From Sanguibacter suarezii NBRC 16159 (GTDB taxonomy: Bacteria > Actinomycetota > Actinomycetes > Actinomycetales > Cellulomonadaceae), in contig NZ_BCRT01000007.1 in the NCBI RefSeq assembly GCF_001552735.1, forward strand, positions 55,716 to 119,715: a stretch of 64,000 nucleotides of DNA. Direction: 5' to 3'. The position numbers were made by a program, and so were the translations under genes. Below the pieces are notes generated by a model. The model was not told where the DNA came from, ran no database searches, and worked only from the letters and a program-made list of their open reading frames with translations. Each line of letters starts with the position of its first letter. Within the stretch, counting starts at the first letter, position 1. Below are positions 44,610 through 53,486 of the stretch, piece by piece.

Positions 44610-44625
44610 AACGAACTAGTTGGTT
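44610..44625. promoter_or_regulatory. Candidate TetR operator
   Basis: AACGAACTAGTTGGTT is a 16-bp palindrome with a single mismatched pair, in the middle of the 53-bp region between the transporter and its divergent regulator. Such sites are typical for TetR repressors that control a pump and themselves. Confidence 0.65.
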
Positions 44626-44641
44626 GGGTTAGAATATCAGG

Positions 44642-45226
44642 ATGAGGAGCGACGGCCTGGCGACCAGGATGCGGATCTTCGAGGCCGCGCGCATCGAGTT
44701 CGCCGAGCACGGCTTGGCCGGGGCGCGAGTCGACCGCATCGCCGCGGCGGCCCATGCCAGCAAGGAACGGCTCTACGCCTACTTCGGTGACAAGCGGTCG
44801 CTGTTCATCGCGACGATCGAGGAGAACTTCGCGATGCTCGCCGAAGCCATCCCCTTCACCCCCCACGACCTGCCCGGTTTCGCCGGAGCGGTCTACGACC
44901 ACGTGACCGCCCACCCTGAGCACGCCAGGATGCTCTCCTGGGCGCGGCTGGAAGGCGAGGGAGCGGCCGTCGCGGCGGCGAAGGGCGTGCGCCACGGCAA
45001 CCACGGCCAGGACCTCGCCCAGGCCATGGTGGGCAGCGACATCGACCCCCGCTGGCGCGAGGACGACCTCATCACGATGATCTTCGCGCTCGCTACGGGG
45101 TGGGAGCAGAACCCGGGGCTGTTCGCGGGCGAGGGGCGGGACTGTGGCGAGGAGGTCCGTCGTCGTCGGCGTGAGGCGGTGGTGCTCGCGGCCTGCAAGC
45201 TCGTGAGCCCGCCGGTGCCGCGCTGA
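44642..45226 (+). CDS. TetR-family transcriptional regulator
   Basis: This 194-residue protein has an N-terminal HTH (ATRMRIFEAARIEFAEHGLA, then VDRIAAAAHASKERLYAYFGDKRSLF near 33-58) and a C-terminal ligand domain. TetR_C-type endings such as WREDDLITMIFALATGW are seen. It probably represses the divergent DHA2 pump through the palindrome at 44,610 until an exported compound binds. The inducer is unknown. Confidence 0.92.
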   Translation: MRSDGLATRMRIFEAARIEFAEHGLAGARVDRIAAAAHASKERLYAYFGDKRSLFIATIEENFAMLAEAIPFTPHDLPGFAGAVYDHVTAHPEHARMLSWARLEGEGAAVAAAKGVRHGNHGQDLAQAMVGSDIDPRWREDDLITMIFALATGWEQNPGLFAGEGRDCGEEVRRRRREAVVLAACKLVSPPVPR

Positions 45227-45285
45227 TCTGAGGGCCGTCTCGCTGAGTCGCCACTGTGGTGGAACGCCGACCGCGACGTGGAACG

Positions 45286-45321
45286 AGAAGAACCCCCGGT
45301 CCGTGGACCGGGGGTTCTTCT
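45286..45321. terminator. Bidirectional terminator between tetR and tRNA-Pro
   Basis: AGAAGAACCCCCGGTCC pairs perfectly with GGACCGGGGGTTCTTCT around a two-base centre. It can serve the tetR gene on the plus strand and the tRNA on the minus strand, whose 3' end is 11 bases away. Confidence 0.85.
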
Positions 45322-45330
45322 GCTCTGCTC

Positions 45331-45405
<75 letters not shown>

Positions 45406-45509
45406 AGCTGCTTCGGCGCGCACATCACACTTCGATGTTCACTGCTGGAGCCTGATCAGAATAGCGGACGCGAGCCGCGATACGAAACCGGCCCCCGCCG
45501 TACCAGGCG

Positions 45510-46433
45510 TCAGCGAGCGGTCAGTGTGAGCAACGTCGCCTCGGGGCGGCAGGCGAAGCGGACCGGTGCGTACGGGGAGGTGCCCAGACCGGCGCACACG
45601 TGCATCCAGGTGGAGTCCTCGCCCCCGGCAGCGTCCGGGCGAGCGCCCGGCCATCCGTGCAGGCCCTTGGCCCGCCCGCGGTCGACGTCGCAGTTGGTCA
45701 CCAGCGCACCGTAGAACGGCAGGCACAGCTGCCCGCCGTGGGTGTGCCCGGCAAGGATCACGTCAGAGCCGTCCTCGTGCATCTGGTCCAGGACCCGCGT
45801 GTACGGGGCGTGCGTCACGCCAAGACGCAGGTCGCTGGTGGCGCCCGACGCCGGGACGGGAGCGGGGAACTCGTCCCGGTCCAGGTGCGGGTCGTCCACC
45901 CCGACGAGGGAGATCCGCCGGCCGTCGGCCACCACGGTGTCCCGGCGGTTGGTGAGGTCCTTCCAGCCGGCCGCGGTCATGGTGGCAGCGAGCTTGTCAG
46001 CCGGCAGCGGCGTCGGCTCGACGGACCGGCCGATGCGCGCGTCCGCCTGGAGGTAGCGCGCGGGGTTCTTGAACGACGGGGCGAAGTAGTCGTTCGACCC
46101 CATGACAAAGGCGCCGGGGAGCTCGAGGAGCGGCGCGAGGGCGAACTCCAGGGACGGGAGCACGTCGACGTGGGCCATGTTGTCGCCGGTGTCCACCACG
46201 AGGTCAGGCTGGAGATCGGCCAGGGACCGGACCCAGGCGATCTTCCCCTCCTGGGAGGGGGTCAGGTGCAGGTCAGAGATGTGCAGGATGCGCAGGTCAG
46301 GCTGCCCCGGCGGCAGGACCGGGACGCTCACCTCGCGCAGGGTGTACATCGACGTCTCAAGGTGGGCCCAGGCGAGCGCGCCGACGCCAGCTGCCGCGCC
46401 GAGACCGAGCGCGGTGAGGACGGGGTGTCGCAT
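45510..46433 (-). CDS. Membrane-anchored metallophosphoesterase
   Basis: This 307-residue protein has one N-terminal hydrophobic helix (residues 5-25) and a calcineurin-like domain. The metal motifs are HISDLHLTP, VVDTGDNMAH, GSNDYF (the usual GNHD is changed to GSND) and ILAGHTHGGQ. Members of this YkuE-like group are membrane-associated phosphoesterases; the substrate is unknown. Its ATG shares one base with the stop of the PBP gene, so the two are coupled. Confidence 0.92.
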   Translation of the reverse strand: MRHPVLTALGLGAAAGVGALAWAHLETSMYTLREVSVPVLPPGQPDLRILHISDLHLTPSQEGKIAWVRSLADLQPDLVVDTGDNMAHVDVLPSLEFALAPLLELPGAFVMGSNDYFAPSFKNPARYLQADARIGRSVEPTPLPADKLAATMTAAGWKDLTNRRDTVVADGRRISLVGVDDPHLDRDEFPAPVPASGATSDLRLGVTHAPYTRVLDQMHEDGSDVILAGHTHGGQLCLPFYGALVTNCDVDRGRAKGLHGWPGARPDAAGGEDSTWMHVCAGLGTSPYAPVRFACRPEATLLTLTAR

Positions 46434-48733
46434 CAGTCGTCGTTCCCGCGGTCTTCGCCGTTGCCGGGACCTCCGTTGCCCTGGCCGTTGTTGCCCGGGT
46501 TCGGGGCCGGAGCATTCGGGTCGCCGCCGGCGCCTGGGTCGGCTGGAGCAGCCGGAGCTGTGGGGGGCGGCGCGGGTGCCTTGCCGAGCTGCGCCTCTCC
46601 GACCTCAGGGAACCCGACGTTCGGCGTGCCCTCCAGGACCTTGTCCATGTATCGCTTCCAGGTGGGGGCGCCGATCGTGGAGCCGTAGACGTAGCGGTGG
46701 GGCTTGCCAGCGATCGTGATGTTCTGCATCGAGACCTTGCCGTTGGGGTTGCCCATCCAGTAGGCGGTCGACAGGGTCGGGGTGTAGCCGATGAACCAGG
46801 CGTTGCCGTTGTCGTTCGTCGTCCCGGTCTTGCCCGCTGCGGTGTGGTTAGCCAAGACCGAGGCCTTGGCACCGCCCTGGGGCGAGAGCACCTGCTGGAG
46901 GGCGTAGTTGACGCCGTTGGCGGTAGCAGTGTCCAGGACAGGCTTGCAGTCGGCCGGCGGCACCTGGTGGTCGGAGCCATCAGCGTTCGTGACCGAGAGG
47001 ATGGCGATCGGCTCGCAGTAGATCCCGCCCGAGGCGAAGGTCGCATAGGCGCTGGCCATGGACAGAGGGGTGGTGTTCTGCACCCCGAGAGTCATGGACA
47101 TCACCTTCTCCACTGGGGCGCCGTCCGCAGAACGGAAGCCGACCTTCGTGGCCATGTCAGCGATGTTGCAGAGGCTGAGCTTGCTCGACATCGACGCGTA
47201 GGCGGTGTTGATAGATTTCGCCGTCGCCTCGAGGACGGTCCGCATACCCTGGCCTGCGCCGTCGGAGTTGCGTGGGTTCCATGATGCTCCGCGCAGGTCC
47301 GCGCAGTCTCGGGGCGTTGCGGCGAAGTCGCTTGGCAGCAGCTTCTGCCTGTTGGCGTTGACGGTCTCGCGCAGCGTGTGCCCCTCCTGGAGCCACTGGG
47401 CGAGTACGAAGGCCTTGAACGTCGACCCCGCCTGGAACCCCCTGGAACCGCCGTGGGTGACGTCGGTGTTGTAGTTGACGAAGGTCGATCCGGCGGGAGC
47501 CGGTTGGGCGGTCGAGAACTCTCGGTTCTGCGCCATGGCCAGGATCTTGCCGGTGCCGGGCTCCACGGTGACCATCGCGTTGGCGATGCCGTTGGGGTCA
47601 TCGACGGGGACTGCCAGGCGCAGCTCCTCGTCAGCCACCGCCTGCATGCCCAGGTCGATGGTCGTTGTGATCTCCAGGCCGCCGCGGTTGAGGAGGTTGG
47701 CGCGCTCCTCGGCCGTGTCACCGAAGACCGGGTCCTGCAAGATCACTTTGGTGACGTAGTCGCAGAAGTACGCTGCTCCGTCGGCGCCGGCGCAGCCACG
47801 GGTGATCGGTTGCACGTTGAGGGTGTCCGCCAGCGGCGTCGCACGAGCGGCCTCGTACTCCTCCTTGGTGATGTACCCCTCGTTGTACATGTTGGACAGG
47901 ACGACGTTGCGTCGGCGCTCAGAGGCAGCCGGGTCGTTCGTGGGGTCGAAGGCCGTAGGGCGCTGGGTGATCCCGGCGATGGTGGCTGCCTCGACGATGG
48001 ACACGTCTGCGGCGGTCTTGCCGAAGTACCGCTGAGCCGCTGCCTCCACGCCGTTGACGTTGAGCCCGAACTGGGCGATGTTCAGGTAGCCGGCAAGGAT
48101 CTCTTCCTTGGTCATCCGCTTCTCGAGGGAGATTGCCAGCTTGGCCTCACGGAGCTTGCGGTCGATCGAGCCTTCCTGAGCCGCGGCGACTCCGGCAGCG
48201 TCGCCAGCGGTGTTGGCCTTCTCGATGAGCACGTTCTTGACGTACTGCTGCGTCAAGGTCGAGGCGCCCTGCGTCCCTGCGTTCTTCTTCACCAGGTTGT
48301 TCACCGCAGCGCGGGTCATGCCCTTGGGGTCGATGCCGCCGTGGGAGAAGAACCGGCGGTCCTCGGTCGAGATGACCGCGTTCTGCAGGTAGGGAGAGAT
48401 GCTCGTGAGCGGGACGACCTCGCGGTTCTCCTCGAAGAAGGTGGCGAGCGGGGTGCCGTCGCTGGCATAGATGTACGAGGCCTGCGAGAGCGGACCCGGT
48501 TCAAGGTCCGTGGGCAGGTCGTAGAACGCCTGGGTGGTTCCCTGCGCGATGGTGCTGGTCCCCGCGGCGAGCGGGATCACCAGACCGGCGGCGAGCACAC
48601 CTCCCACGGTGGCGAGCAGGACAAAGGTCAGCAGCAGCGCCAACGCCTGGAAGACGTTGACCGAGTGACGTGAGCGGGCCGCCGGGGCACCGGAAGACGG
48701 TGACGCGTCCTCACCGAGCGCAGAGTTTGCCAT
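46433..48733 (-). CDS. Class A penicillin-binding protein (bifunctional transglycosylase/transpeptidase)
   Basis: This 766-residue peptidoglycan synthase has a membrane anchor (28-56) and a GT51 domain with EDRRFF at 124-129 (catalytic E124). The transpeptidase has STFK at 437-440 (nucleophile S437), SIN at 507-509 and KTGT at 635-638. The C-terminal 50 residues are a Pro/Gly/Asn-rich disordered tail. TACTCT on this strand (48745-48740) is six bases from the ATG, so it is probably leaderless. It heads an operon with the metallophosphoesterase. It corresponds to PonA-type PBPs. Confidence 0.96.
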   Translation of the reverse strand: MANSALGEDASPSSGAPAARSRHSVNVFQALALLLTFVLLATVGGVLAAGLVIPLAAGTSTIAQGTTQAFYDLPTDLEPGPLSQASYIYASDGTPLATFFEENREVVPLTSISPYLQNAVISTEDRRFFSHGGIDPKGMTRAAVNNLVKKNAGTQGASTLTQQYVKNVLIEKANTAGDAAGVAAAQEGSIDRKLREAKLAISLEKRMTKEEILAGYLNIAQFGLNVNGVEAAAQRYFGKTAADVSIVEAATIAGITQRPTAFDPTNDPAASERRRNVVLSNMYNEGYITKEEYEAARATPLADTLNVQPITRGCAGADGAAYFCDYVTKVILQDPVFGDTAEERANLLNRGGLEITTTIDLGMQAVADEELRLAVPVDDPNGIANAMVTVEPGTGKILAMAQNREFSTAQPAPAGSTFVNYNTDVTHGGSRGFQAGSTFKAFVLAQWLQEGHTLRETVNANRQKLLPSDFAATPRDCADLRGASWNPRNSDGAGQGMRTVLEATAKSINTAYASMSSKLSLCNIADMATKVGFRSADGAPVEKVMSMTLGVQNTTPLSMASAYATFASGGIYCEPIAILSVTNADGSDHQVPPADCKPVLDTATANGVNYALQQVLSPQGGAKASVLANHTAAGKTGTTNDNGNAWFIGYTPTLSTAYWMGNPNGKVSMQNITIAGKPHRYVYGSTIGAPTWKRYMDKVLEGTPNVGFPEVGEAQLGKAPAPPPTAPAAPADPGAGGDPNAPAPNPGNNGQGNGGPGNGEDRGNDD

Positions 48734-48854
48734 GAGAACAGAGTACGGGAGCGGTTTGCGACGACGCTGAAGACTCCGGGTGGCGCCATGGGGGGATTGT
48801 GTGAGCGTGAGACGGGGGCTGCGAGCGCTCGGCGCCGGGGACTACCCTCGGACC

Positions 48855-49022
48855 ATGGCACAGACGTGGGAGTACTCGACAGTTCCGCTCATGATTCACG
48901 CGACCAAGCAGATCCTCGACATGTGGGGTTCGGACGGCTGGGAGCTGGTCCAGATCGTCACCGGTCCGGACGGCAACGGCCTCGTCGCGTACCTCAAGCG
49001 ACCGACCGGCGACGGCGCATGA
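48855..49022 (+). CDS. DUF4177 small protein
   Basis: The protein has 55 residues. WEYSTVPLMIHATKQILDMW and GSDGWELVQIV match DUF4177. Its function is unknown; it occurs upstream of a RidA gene in many actinobacteria. TACCCT (48843-48848) lies six bases before ATG 48855, so it is leaderless; upstream in-frame codons are ignored for that reason. Confidence 0.85.
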   Translation: MAQTWEYSTVPLMIHATKQILDMWGSDGWELVQIVTGPDGNGLVAYLKRPTGDGA

Positions 49023-49492
49023 GCGTCGCGAGCCGCCTCGCAGAGCTCGGCATCGTGCTGCCGGGGGTCGCCGCACCCGTGGCCGCGTACGTCCCCGCGT
49101 TGCGAGCAGGTCGCCAGGTGTGGACCTCGGGCCAGCTGCCCTTCGTCGAGGGCCGCCTCGCGGTCACCGGCAAGGTCGGTGACGGTGAAGGACTGGTATC
49201 GCCCGAGGTCGCAGCAGACCTGGCGCGCACTGCGGTGCTCAACGCCCTCGCAGCCGTGGCCTCGGAGATCGGTTCCCTCGACCAGGTCACCCGCATCGTC
49301 AAGGTCACCGGCTTCGTGGCGAGCGACCCGTCCTTCACCGGCCAGCCCGCGGTGATCAACGGCGCGAGCCTCGTGCTGGGGGAGATCTTCGGTGCGGCCG
49401 GCGTGCACGTGCGCAGCGCGGTGGGCGTCACGGTGCTGCCGCTCGACTCCCCGGTCGAGGTCGAGCTCATCGTCGAGGTCGCGGAGGCCTGA
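49019..49492 (+). CDS. RidA/YjgF-family protein
   Basis: This 157-residue protein of the RidA fold has AGRQVWTSGQLPFVEGRLAV near the start and VIKVTGFV-like RIVKVTGFVASDPSFTGQP. Canonical RidA hydrolyses reactive enamines and imines from PLP enzymes using an Arg in a CIEI/R-V-xV motif; here the C-terminal segment is GVHVRSAVGVTVLPLDSPVE, with R at the expected place. The ATG overlaps the DUF4177 stop by four bases. Members longer than 130 residues form a separate clade. Confidence 0.88.
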   Translation: MSVASRLAELGIVLPGVAAPVAAYVPALRAGRQVWTSGQLPFVEGRLAVTGKVGDGEGLVSPEVAADLARTAVLNALAAVASEIGSLDQVTRIVKVTGFVASDPSFTGQPAVINGASLVLGEIFGAAGVHVRSAVGVTVLPLDSPVEVELIVEVAEA

Positions 49493-49510
49493 GCCGTCCG
49501 GCTGACAGAC

Positions 49511-49549
49511 GACGAGGCGGTGCACCCGGACCGGGTGCACCGCCTCGTC
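49511..49549. terminator. Bidirectional terminator between ridA and crp
   Basis: A 19-bp perfect inverted repeat, GACGAGGCGGTGCACCCGG and its complement, separated by one base, between convergent stops. Confidence 0.85.
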
Positions 49550-49565
49550 TGCACGCTGGTGGACG

Positions 49566-50246
49566 TCAGCGAGCGCGGCGTTCCAGGCGGTCGATGTCGA
49601 GGAGGACCACGGCGCGTCCTTCACGGCGGACCCATCCGCGACCGGCGAAGTCGGCGAGGGCCTTGTTCACGGTCTCGCGCGAGGCCCCGACGAGCTGGGC
49701 GAGCTCTTCCTGGGTGAGGTCGTGAGCGACACGGATGCCCTCGTCGACCCGCTCGCCGAACCGGGTGGAGAGGTCGAGCAGGGCCTTGGCGACGCGGCCC
49801 GGGACGTCGGAGAAGACGAGGTCGGCGAGGGCCTCGTTGGTGCGGCGTAGGCGGCGCGCCAGGGCGGTGAGCAGGTGCTTCGCCACTCCGGGGTTCTCCT
49901 CGAGCGCAGCGACCAGCGCGGCGTGGCCGAGCTCGTAGACGACCGAGTCGGACACGGCGCTCGCGCCGAGGGACCGGGGGCCCGGGTCGAACAGGGAGAG
50001 CTCGCCGAACATCTCACCGGGGCCGAGGACGGCGATGAGGTTCTCGCGTCCGTCGCCCGAGCTGCGGCCGAGCTTGATCTTGCCCTCGCGGATGACGTAG
50101 AGACGGTCGCCGGGCTGCCCCTCGGTGAAGAGCACATCCCCGCGGGCCAGCTCGATCTTGGTCATCGAAGCCAAGAGCGCCCGCGTCTCAGCCTCCTCCA
50201 TGGTGGCAAAAAGTGGTGCTGAGAGCACTACGTCGTCGTTGTCCAC
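49566..50246 (-). CDS. Crp/Fnr-family transcriptional regulator (GlxR-like)
   Basis: This 226-residue regulator has an N-terminal cyclic-nucleotide domain with the phosphate-binding cassette FGELSLFDPGPRS at 80-92 (E82 and R91 correspond to the cAMP-binding pair). Its C-terminal HTH at 178-200 contains SRETVNK with R190, E191 and K195, the residues that read TGTGA/TCACA in Crp. It matches the GlxR/Crp regulators that govern carbon metabolism in actinobacteria. A perfect site lies at 17,153 upstream of the glucan operon. Confidence 0.92.
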   Translation of the reverse strand: MDNDDVVLSAPLFATMEEAETRALLASMTKIELARGDVLFTEGQPGDRLYVIREGKIKLGRSSGDGRENLIAVLGPGEMFGELSLFDPGPRSLGASAVSDSVVYELGHAALVAALEENPGVAKHLLTALARRLRRTNEALADLVFSDVPGRVAKALLDLSTRFGERVDEGIRVAHDLTQEELAQLVGASRETVNKALADFAGRGWVRREGRAVVLLDIDRLERRAR

Positions 50247-50297
50247 GTGGAACGTCCTTCACCCAGTCGCCGGATTCCTTGCGCAGCACAGTCTGCC

Positions 50298-50765
50298 TCA
50301 TGCGTGCTGACCTACGGTACATTGCGCGGCCTCTGTGAGCGCCCCGCGAGGTTCGCCGGACGCCTGCGGCAGGTGGAGCGCGCGGAAGGCCGGATCCTCG
50401 CTCATCCGGTCCACGAGCGCGTCGGTGGCGATCATGAGCGCGCGCCGGACCTCGGCCTCGTAGTCCGCGAGCGACCCTTCGACCGAACGCAGCCGCGGCA
50501 GGTCGGTCACCGACAGTCCCGTCCCCGCAGGCTGGGCGATCCCGACGAGGACGCTGTGGCTGACGGTCGGCGCGGTAGACCCCCGCTCGGCGACGCCGTC
50601 ACCGAGCCGTCCGGGCAGGACGGCGCGCGCTACCGTGAGGTCGAGCCGGGCGCGGACCAGGCGCCGCCAGTGACCGATCTGGGTGATCTCGTACCGCAGG
50701 CGCGCGCAGACCGCGCGGAGCTCGTCGGCGTCCATCGCGTGGATCGGCCGTGGTGCGGGATTCAC
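50298..50765 (-). CDS. Unrecognised 155-residue protein
   Basis: I recognise no family. Near the start it has DELRAVCARLRYEITQIGHW and a basic helical segment RRLVRARLDLTVARAVLPG; the second half is acidic and helical. It looks soluble. I chose GTG 50765 because AGGGG lies eight bases before it; ATG 50735 in frame lacks one. It sits between crp and nth, divergent from nth. Confidence 0.6.
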   Translation of the reverse strand: MNPAPRPIHAMDADELRAVCARLRYEITQIGHWRRLVRARLDLTVARAVLPGRLGDGVAERGSTAPTVSHSVLVGIAQPAGTGLSVTDLPRLRSVEGSLADYEAEVRRALMIATDALVDRMSEDPAFRALHLPQASGEPRGALTEAAQCTVGQHA

Positions 50766-50822
50766 GATCGGTGCCCCTCTCGACGCGCGTGGTCTATACC
50801 CAGTTTTCGGCAGCACACCGGG

Positions 50823-50859
50823 GTTTCTTGAGTGATTGTGCGATTCTTGAGCGATCGTG
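50823..50859. repeat. Tandem direct repeat upstream of nth
   Basis: Two 18-base copies, GTTTCTTGAGTGATTGTG and GATTCTTGAGCGATCGTG, differ at three positions and are spaced 19 bp apart, close to two helical turns. They occupy the likely nth promoter region, 27 bp before the start codon. Confidence 0.55.
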
Positions 50860-50885
50860 AACGGGGACGGCACAGGGAGGCAGCA

Positions 50886-51614
50886 GTGAAGGCGGTCAGC
50901 TCGACAGGTGACCCGGCAGCATTGCCGGCGCCGTCCGCGGTGGCGCTCGTGCGCCGTGCCCGGCGTATCGACCGCGAGCTCGCCGTGGTCTACCCCGATG
51001 CCCGGTGCGAGCTGGACTTCACCACCCCGCTCGAGCTCCTCGTCGCCACTGTGCTCTCCGCCCAGTGCACCGACAAGCGGGTCAACCAGGTCACCCCGGC
51101 GCTGTTCGCCCGGTATCCCGACGCCGCCGCCTACGCGGCCGCCGACCCCAGCGAGCTGGAGGAGATGATCCGTCCGACCGGCTTCTTCCGCCCCAAGGCG
51201 CGCGCGCTGAGCGGGATCGGGGTGGCTCTTGTCGAGCGTTTCGACGGCGAGGTCCCCGCCACGCTGGAGGACCTGGTGAGCCTGCCCGGGGTGGGGCGCA
51301 AGACCGCCAACGTGGTGCTGGGCGACGCCTTCGGTGTCCCGGGGATCACCGTGGACACTCATGTGGGACGGCTGGTGCGTCGCTGGGGATGGACCACGAG
51401 CGAGGATCCGGTGCGGGTCGAGCACGAGATCGGCGCGCTCATCGAGCGCAAGGAGTGGACGCAGTTCTCCCACCGCACGATCTTCCACGGACGACGGGTG
51501 TGCTTCGCCCGCCGCCCGGCCTGCGGTGCCTGCCCGATCGCCCGCCTGTGCCCGTCAGCGGGCATCGGAGAGATGGACCCGGTCGCCGCGGCGGCCATGG
51601 TCAAGACCGCTTGA
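50886..51614 (+). CDS. nth: Endonuclease III
   Basis: This 242-residue base-excision enzyme removes oxidised pyrimidines and cuts at the abasic site. The HhH motif is [12 protein letters not shown], with the catalytic Lys earlier in [20 protein letters not shown] and the Asp in [11 protein letters not shown]. The iron-sulfur ligands follow the C-x6-C-x2-C-x5-C spacing in [20 protein letters not shown] 50886 with AGGGAGG five bases upstream is preferred over the longer frame. The end overlaps the convergent hydrolase gene by 14 bp. Confidence 0.95.
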   Translation: MKAVSSTGDPAALPAPSAVALVRRARRIDRELAVVYPDARCELDFTTPLELLVATVLSAQCTDKRVNQVTPALFARYPDAAAYAAADPSELEEMIRPTGFFRPKARALSGIGVALVERFDGEVPATLEDLVSLPGVGRKTANVVLGDAFGVPGITVDTHVGRLVRRWGWTTSEDPVRVEHEIGALIERKEWTQFSHRTIFHGRRVCFARRPACGACPIARLCPSAGIGEMDPVAAAAMVKTA

Positions 51615-52515
51615 GCGACCCCATCCAGTCCAGCAGGAGCGCGTTGACCTGCTCGGGCGCTTCCTCGGGCAGGAAGTGCCCGGCGCCGGGGACCATCTCG
51701 AAGCGCAGGTCACGGCACAGCGCCGAGGCGTCGACGTCGGCCAGGGACGGTCGCAGGATCGTGTCCTGAGCGCCGTGGATCTGCAGCGCGGGGACCGAGA
51801 CCGGGGTGCGCATGGCCGACAGGTAGCGGCGTCCGCTGCCCGAGGGCATGGCGCGGGAGTACCACCGCACCGCCTCCAGGGCGCTGTGCGCGGCGAAGGG
51901 CACCCGGATGGCGTTGGTGTACGTCTCCACGACCTCCTCCGGCCAGGTGAACTCCGGCCGGGTGCCCAGGATCTGGGCCATCAGGCCCGCCTGGGTGAGG
52001 CTGCGCTCAGGCAGGTTGGGAAGCTGGAGGTAGGCCAGGCGGGTCAGGGCCGAGCGGGTCATCGCGGTGCGCAGGGGGACGTGCATCCGTGCCGGGTGCG
52101 GGGCGGAGATCGCCGCGACGGCCTCGGTCAGCGCCGGCTGCAGGGCAGCCATCGACCAGGCGACCGCACCTCCGAGACCGTGCCCGACGACGATGGCCCG
52201 GTCCGCGCCGAGGGAGCGGATCACCCCGGCCGCGTCACGGGTGCGGGTGGGGACGTCGTAGCCGATGGGCGGCTTGTCCGAGGCGCCGGTCCCGCGCAGG
52301 TCCATCGCGGCGACCCGGTACCCGGCCTCGCCCAGTGCGGTGAGCTGATGGCGCCAGGCCCACCAGAACTGCGGGAAGGAGTGCAGCAGCATCACGAGCG
52401 GGGCGGAGCTGTCGCTGGGCCCGGTGAGCGCGACGTGGAACCGAGCGCCGTTCGCCGGGACGAACTCGTGCTGCCAGTCGCCGGGGATCAGGACGTCGGT
52501 GAAATCAATGGTCAC
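51601..52515 (-). CDS. Alpha/beta-hydrolase fold protein lacking the nucleophile
   Basis: This 304-residue protein resembles epoxide-hydrolase-like enzymes: [14 protein letters not shown] (oxyanion region, 45-58), [10 protein letters not shown], and a late [10 protein letters not shown] holding the catalytic His. At the nucleophile elbow, where relatives have GHDWGG or GHSMGG, it reads GHGLGG, so position 113 is Gly. Either catalysis differs or the protein is non-catalytic. The GTG start overlaps the glnR stop by four bases, so it is coupled to the nitrogen regulator. Confidence 0.88.
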   Translation of the reverse strand: MTIDFTDVLIPGDWQHEFVPANGARFHVALTGPSDSSAPLVMLLHSFPQFWWAWRHQLTALGEAGYRVAAMDLRGTGASDKPPIGYDVPTRTRDAAGVIRSLGADRAIVVGHGLGGAVAWSMAALQPALTEAVAAISAPHPARMHVPLRTAMTRSALTRLAYLQLPNLPERSLTQAGLMAQILGTRPEFTWPEEVVETYTNAIRVPFAAHSALEAVRWYSRAMPSGSGRRYLSAMRTPVSVPALQIHGAQDTILRPSLADVDASALCRDLRFEMVPGAGHFLPEEAPEQVNALLLDWMGSLKRS

Positions 52516-53333
52516 CTTGGCGAACTTACCGGAGCGGTCGAGGCATCGCCCACCTGGTCGGACCCGTCGTCGAGGTCACCGTGACCGCCGTCGGCGCTGC
52601 GGGCCGCCGCGTCTGCGGCGTCCGCGGCGCTCTCCGCGGCAGCCTGTGCGGCGCGTCGGTCCTTGAGCGGGTCGAAGCGGTAGCCGACGTTGCGGACGGT
52701 TCCGATGAGCTGGTCATACTCGGGGCCCAGCTTGGCGCGCAGACGACGCACGTGCACGTCGACGGTCCGGGTGCCTCCGTAGTAGTCGTAGCCCCAGACC
52801 TCCTGGAGCAGCTGGGCGCGGGTGAAGACGCGTCCCGGGTGCTGCACGAGGTACTTGAGGAGCTCGAACTCCTTGTAGGTGAGGTCGAGCGGGGTCCCGC
52901 GCAGACGTGCGGTGTAGCCGCTCGCGTCGATCATGAGCTCGCCGGAGGAGATCTCCTCGGGCTGGTCACCGGTGCCGTGGTGGGAGCTGCGCTCGCGGGC
53001 CAGCCGCAGCCGCGCCTCGACCTCGGCCGGGGTGGCGTTCTCGAGCAGGAGGTCGTCCGCGCCCCACTCGGCCGTGACGACCATGAGGCCACCCTCGGTG
53101 AGGATGAGGATCAGCGGCACGGTCAGCCCGGTGGCGCGCAGCAGCCGGCAGGTGGTGCGCGCACCGACGAGGTCACGACGGGCGTCGAGCAGCACGACGT
53201 CGGAGTCGGGGGCGTCCACCAAGGCCGAGGGTTCCATGGGAAGGACCCGGATGCGGTGCGTGAGCAGACCCAGGGCCGGAAGGACCTGCGCCGAACCACC
53301 GGCGGAAGGTGTCAGCAGCAAGAGCTCCGCCAC
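52512..53333 (-). CDS. glnR: GlnR-type nitrogen regulator
   Basis: This 273-residue orphan response regulator resembles Streptomyces GlnR closely from memory: [51 protein letters not shown] and a C-terminal winged helix with [20 protein letters not shown]. The acidic phosphorylation pocket is incomplete, as in GlnR. The last 50 residues are a low-complexity Ala/Asp tail. I prefer GTG 53333, which follows AGGAGGT at seven bases, to the GTG three codons upstream. GlnR controls glnA, amt and nitrate/urea genes; none lies in this window. Confidence 0.92.
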   Translation of the reverse strand: MAELLLLTPSAGGSAQVLPALGLLTHRIRVLPMEPSALVDAPDSDVVLLDARRDLVGARTTCRLLRATGLTVPLILILTEGGLMVVTAEWGADDLLLENATPAEVEARLRLARERSSHHGTGDQPEEISSGELMIDASGYTARLRGTPLDLTYKEFELLKYLVQHPGRVFTRAQLLQEVWGYDYYGGTRTVDVHVRRLRAKLGPEYDQLIGTVRNVGYRFDPLKDRRAAQAAAESAADAADAAARSADGGHGDLDDGSDQVGDASTAPVSSPR

Positions 53334-53486
53334 GATTCCCACCTCCTCTCCGACTGGCGCTCACGGTACCGCGATGCAGGCGCATGTGGATGACACGACC
53401 ATATGGTGGTGTCGTCGGTCACTGATTCTTCCACGGCTGACGCGGCAGTTCGGGGACGGTGGGGTCCATCTGGGACACTCTCTGGT

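Noticed and set aside
43065..44645. 526-codon plus-strand frame
   Set aside because: Gly/Asp/Gln/His-rich antisense shadow of the DHA2 transporter, running through a terminator at its start.
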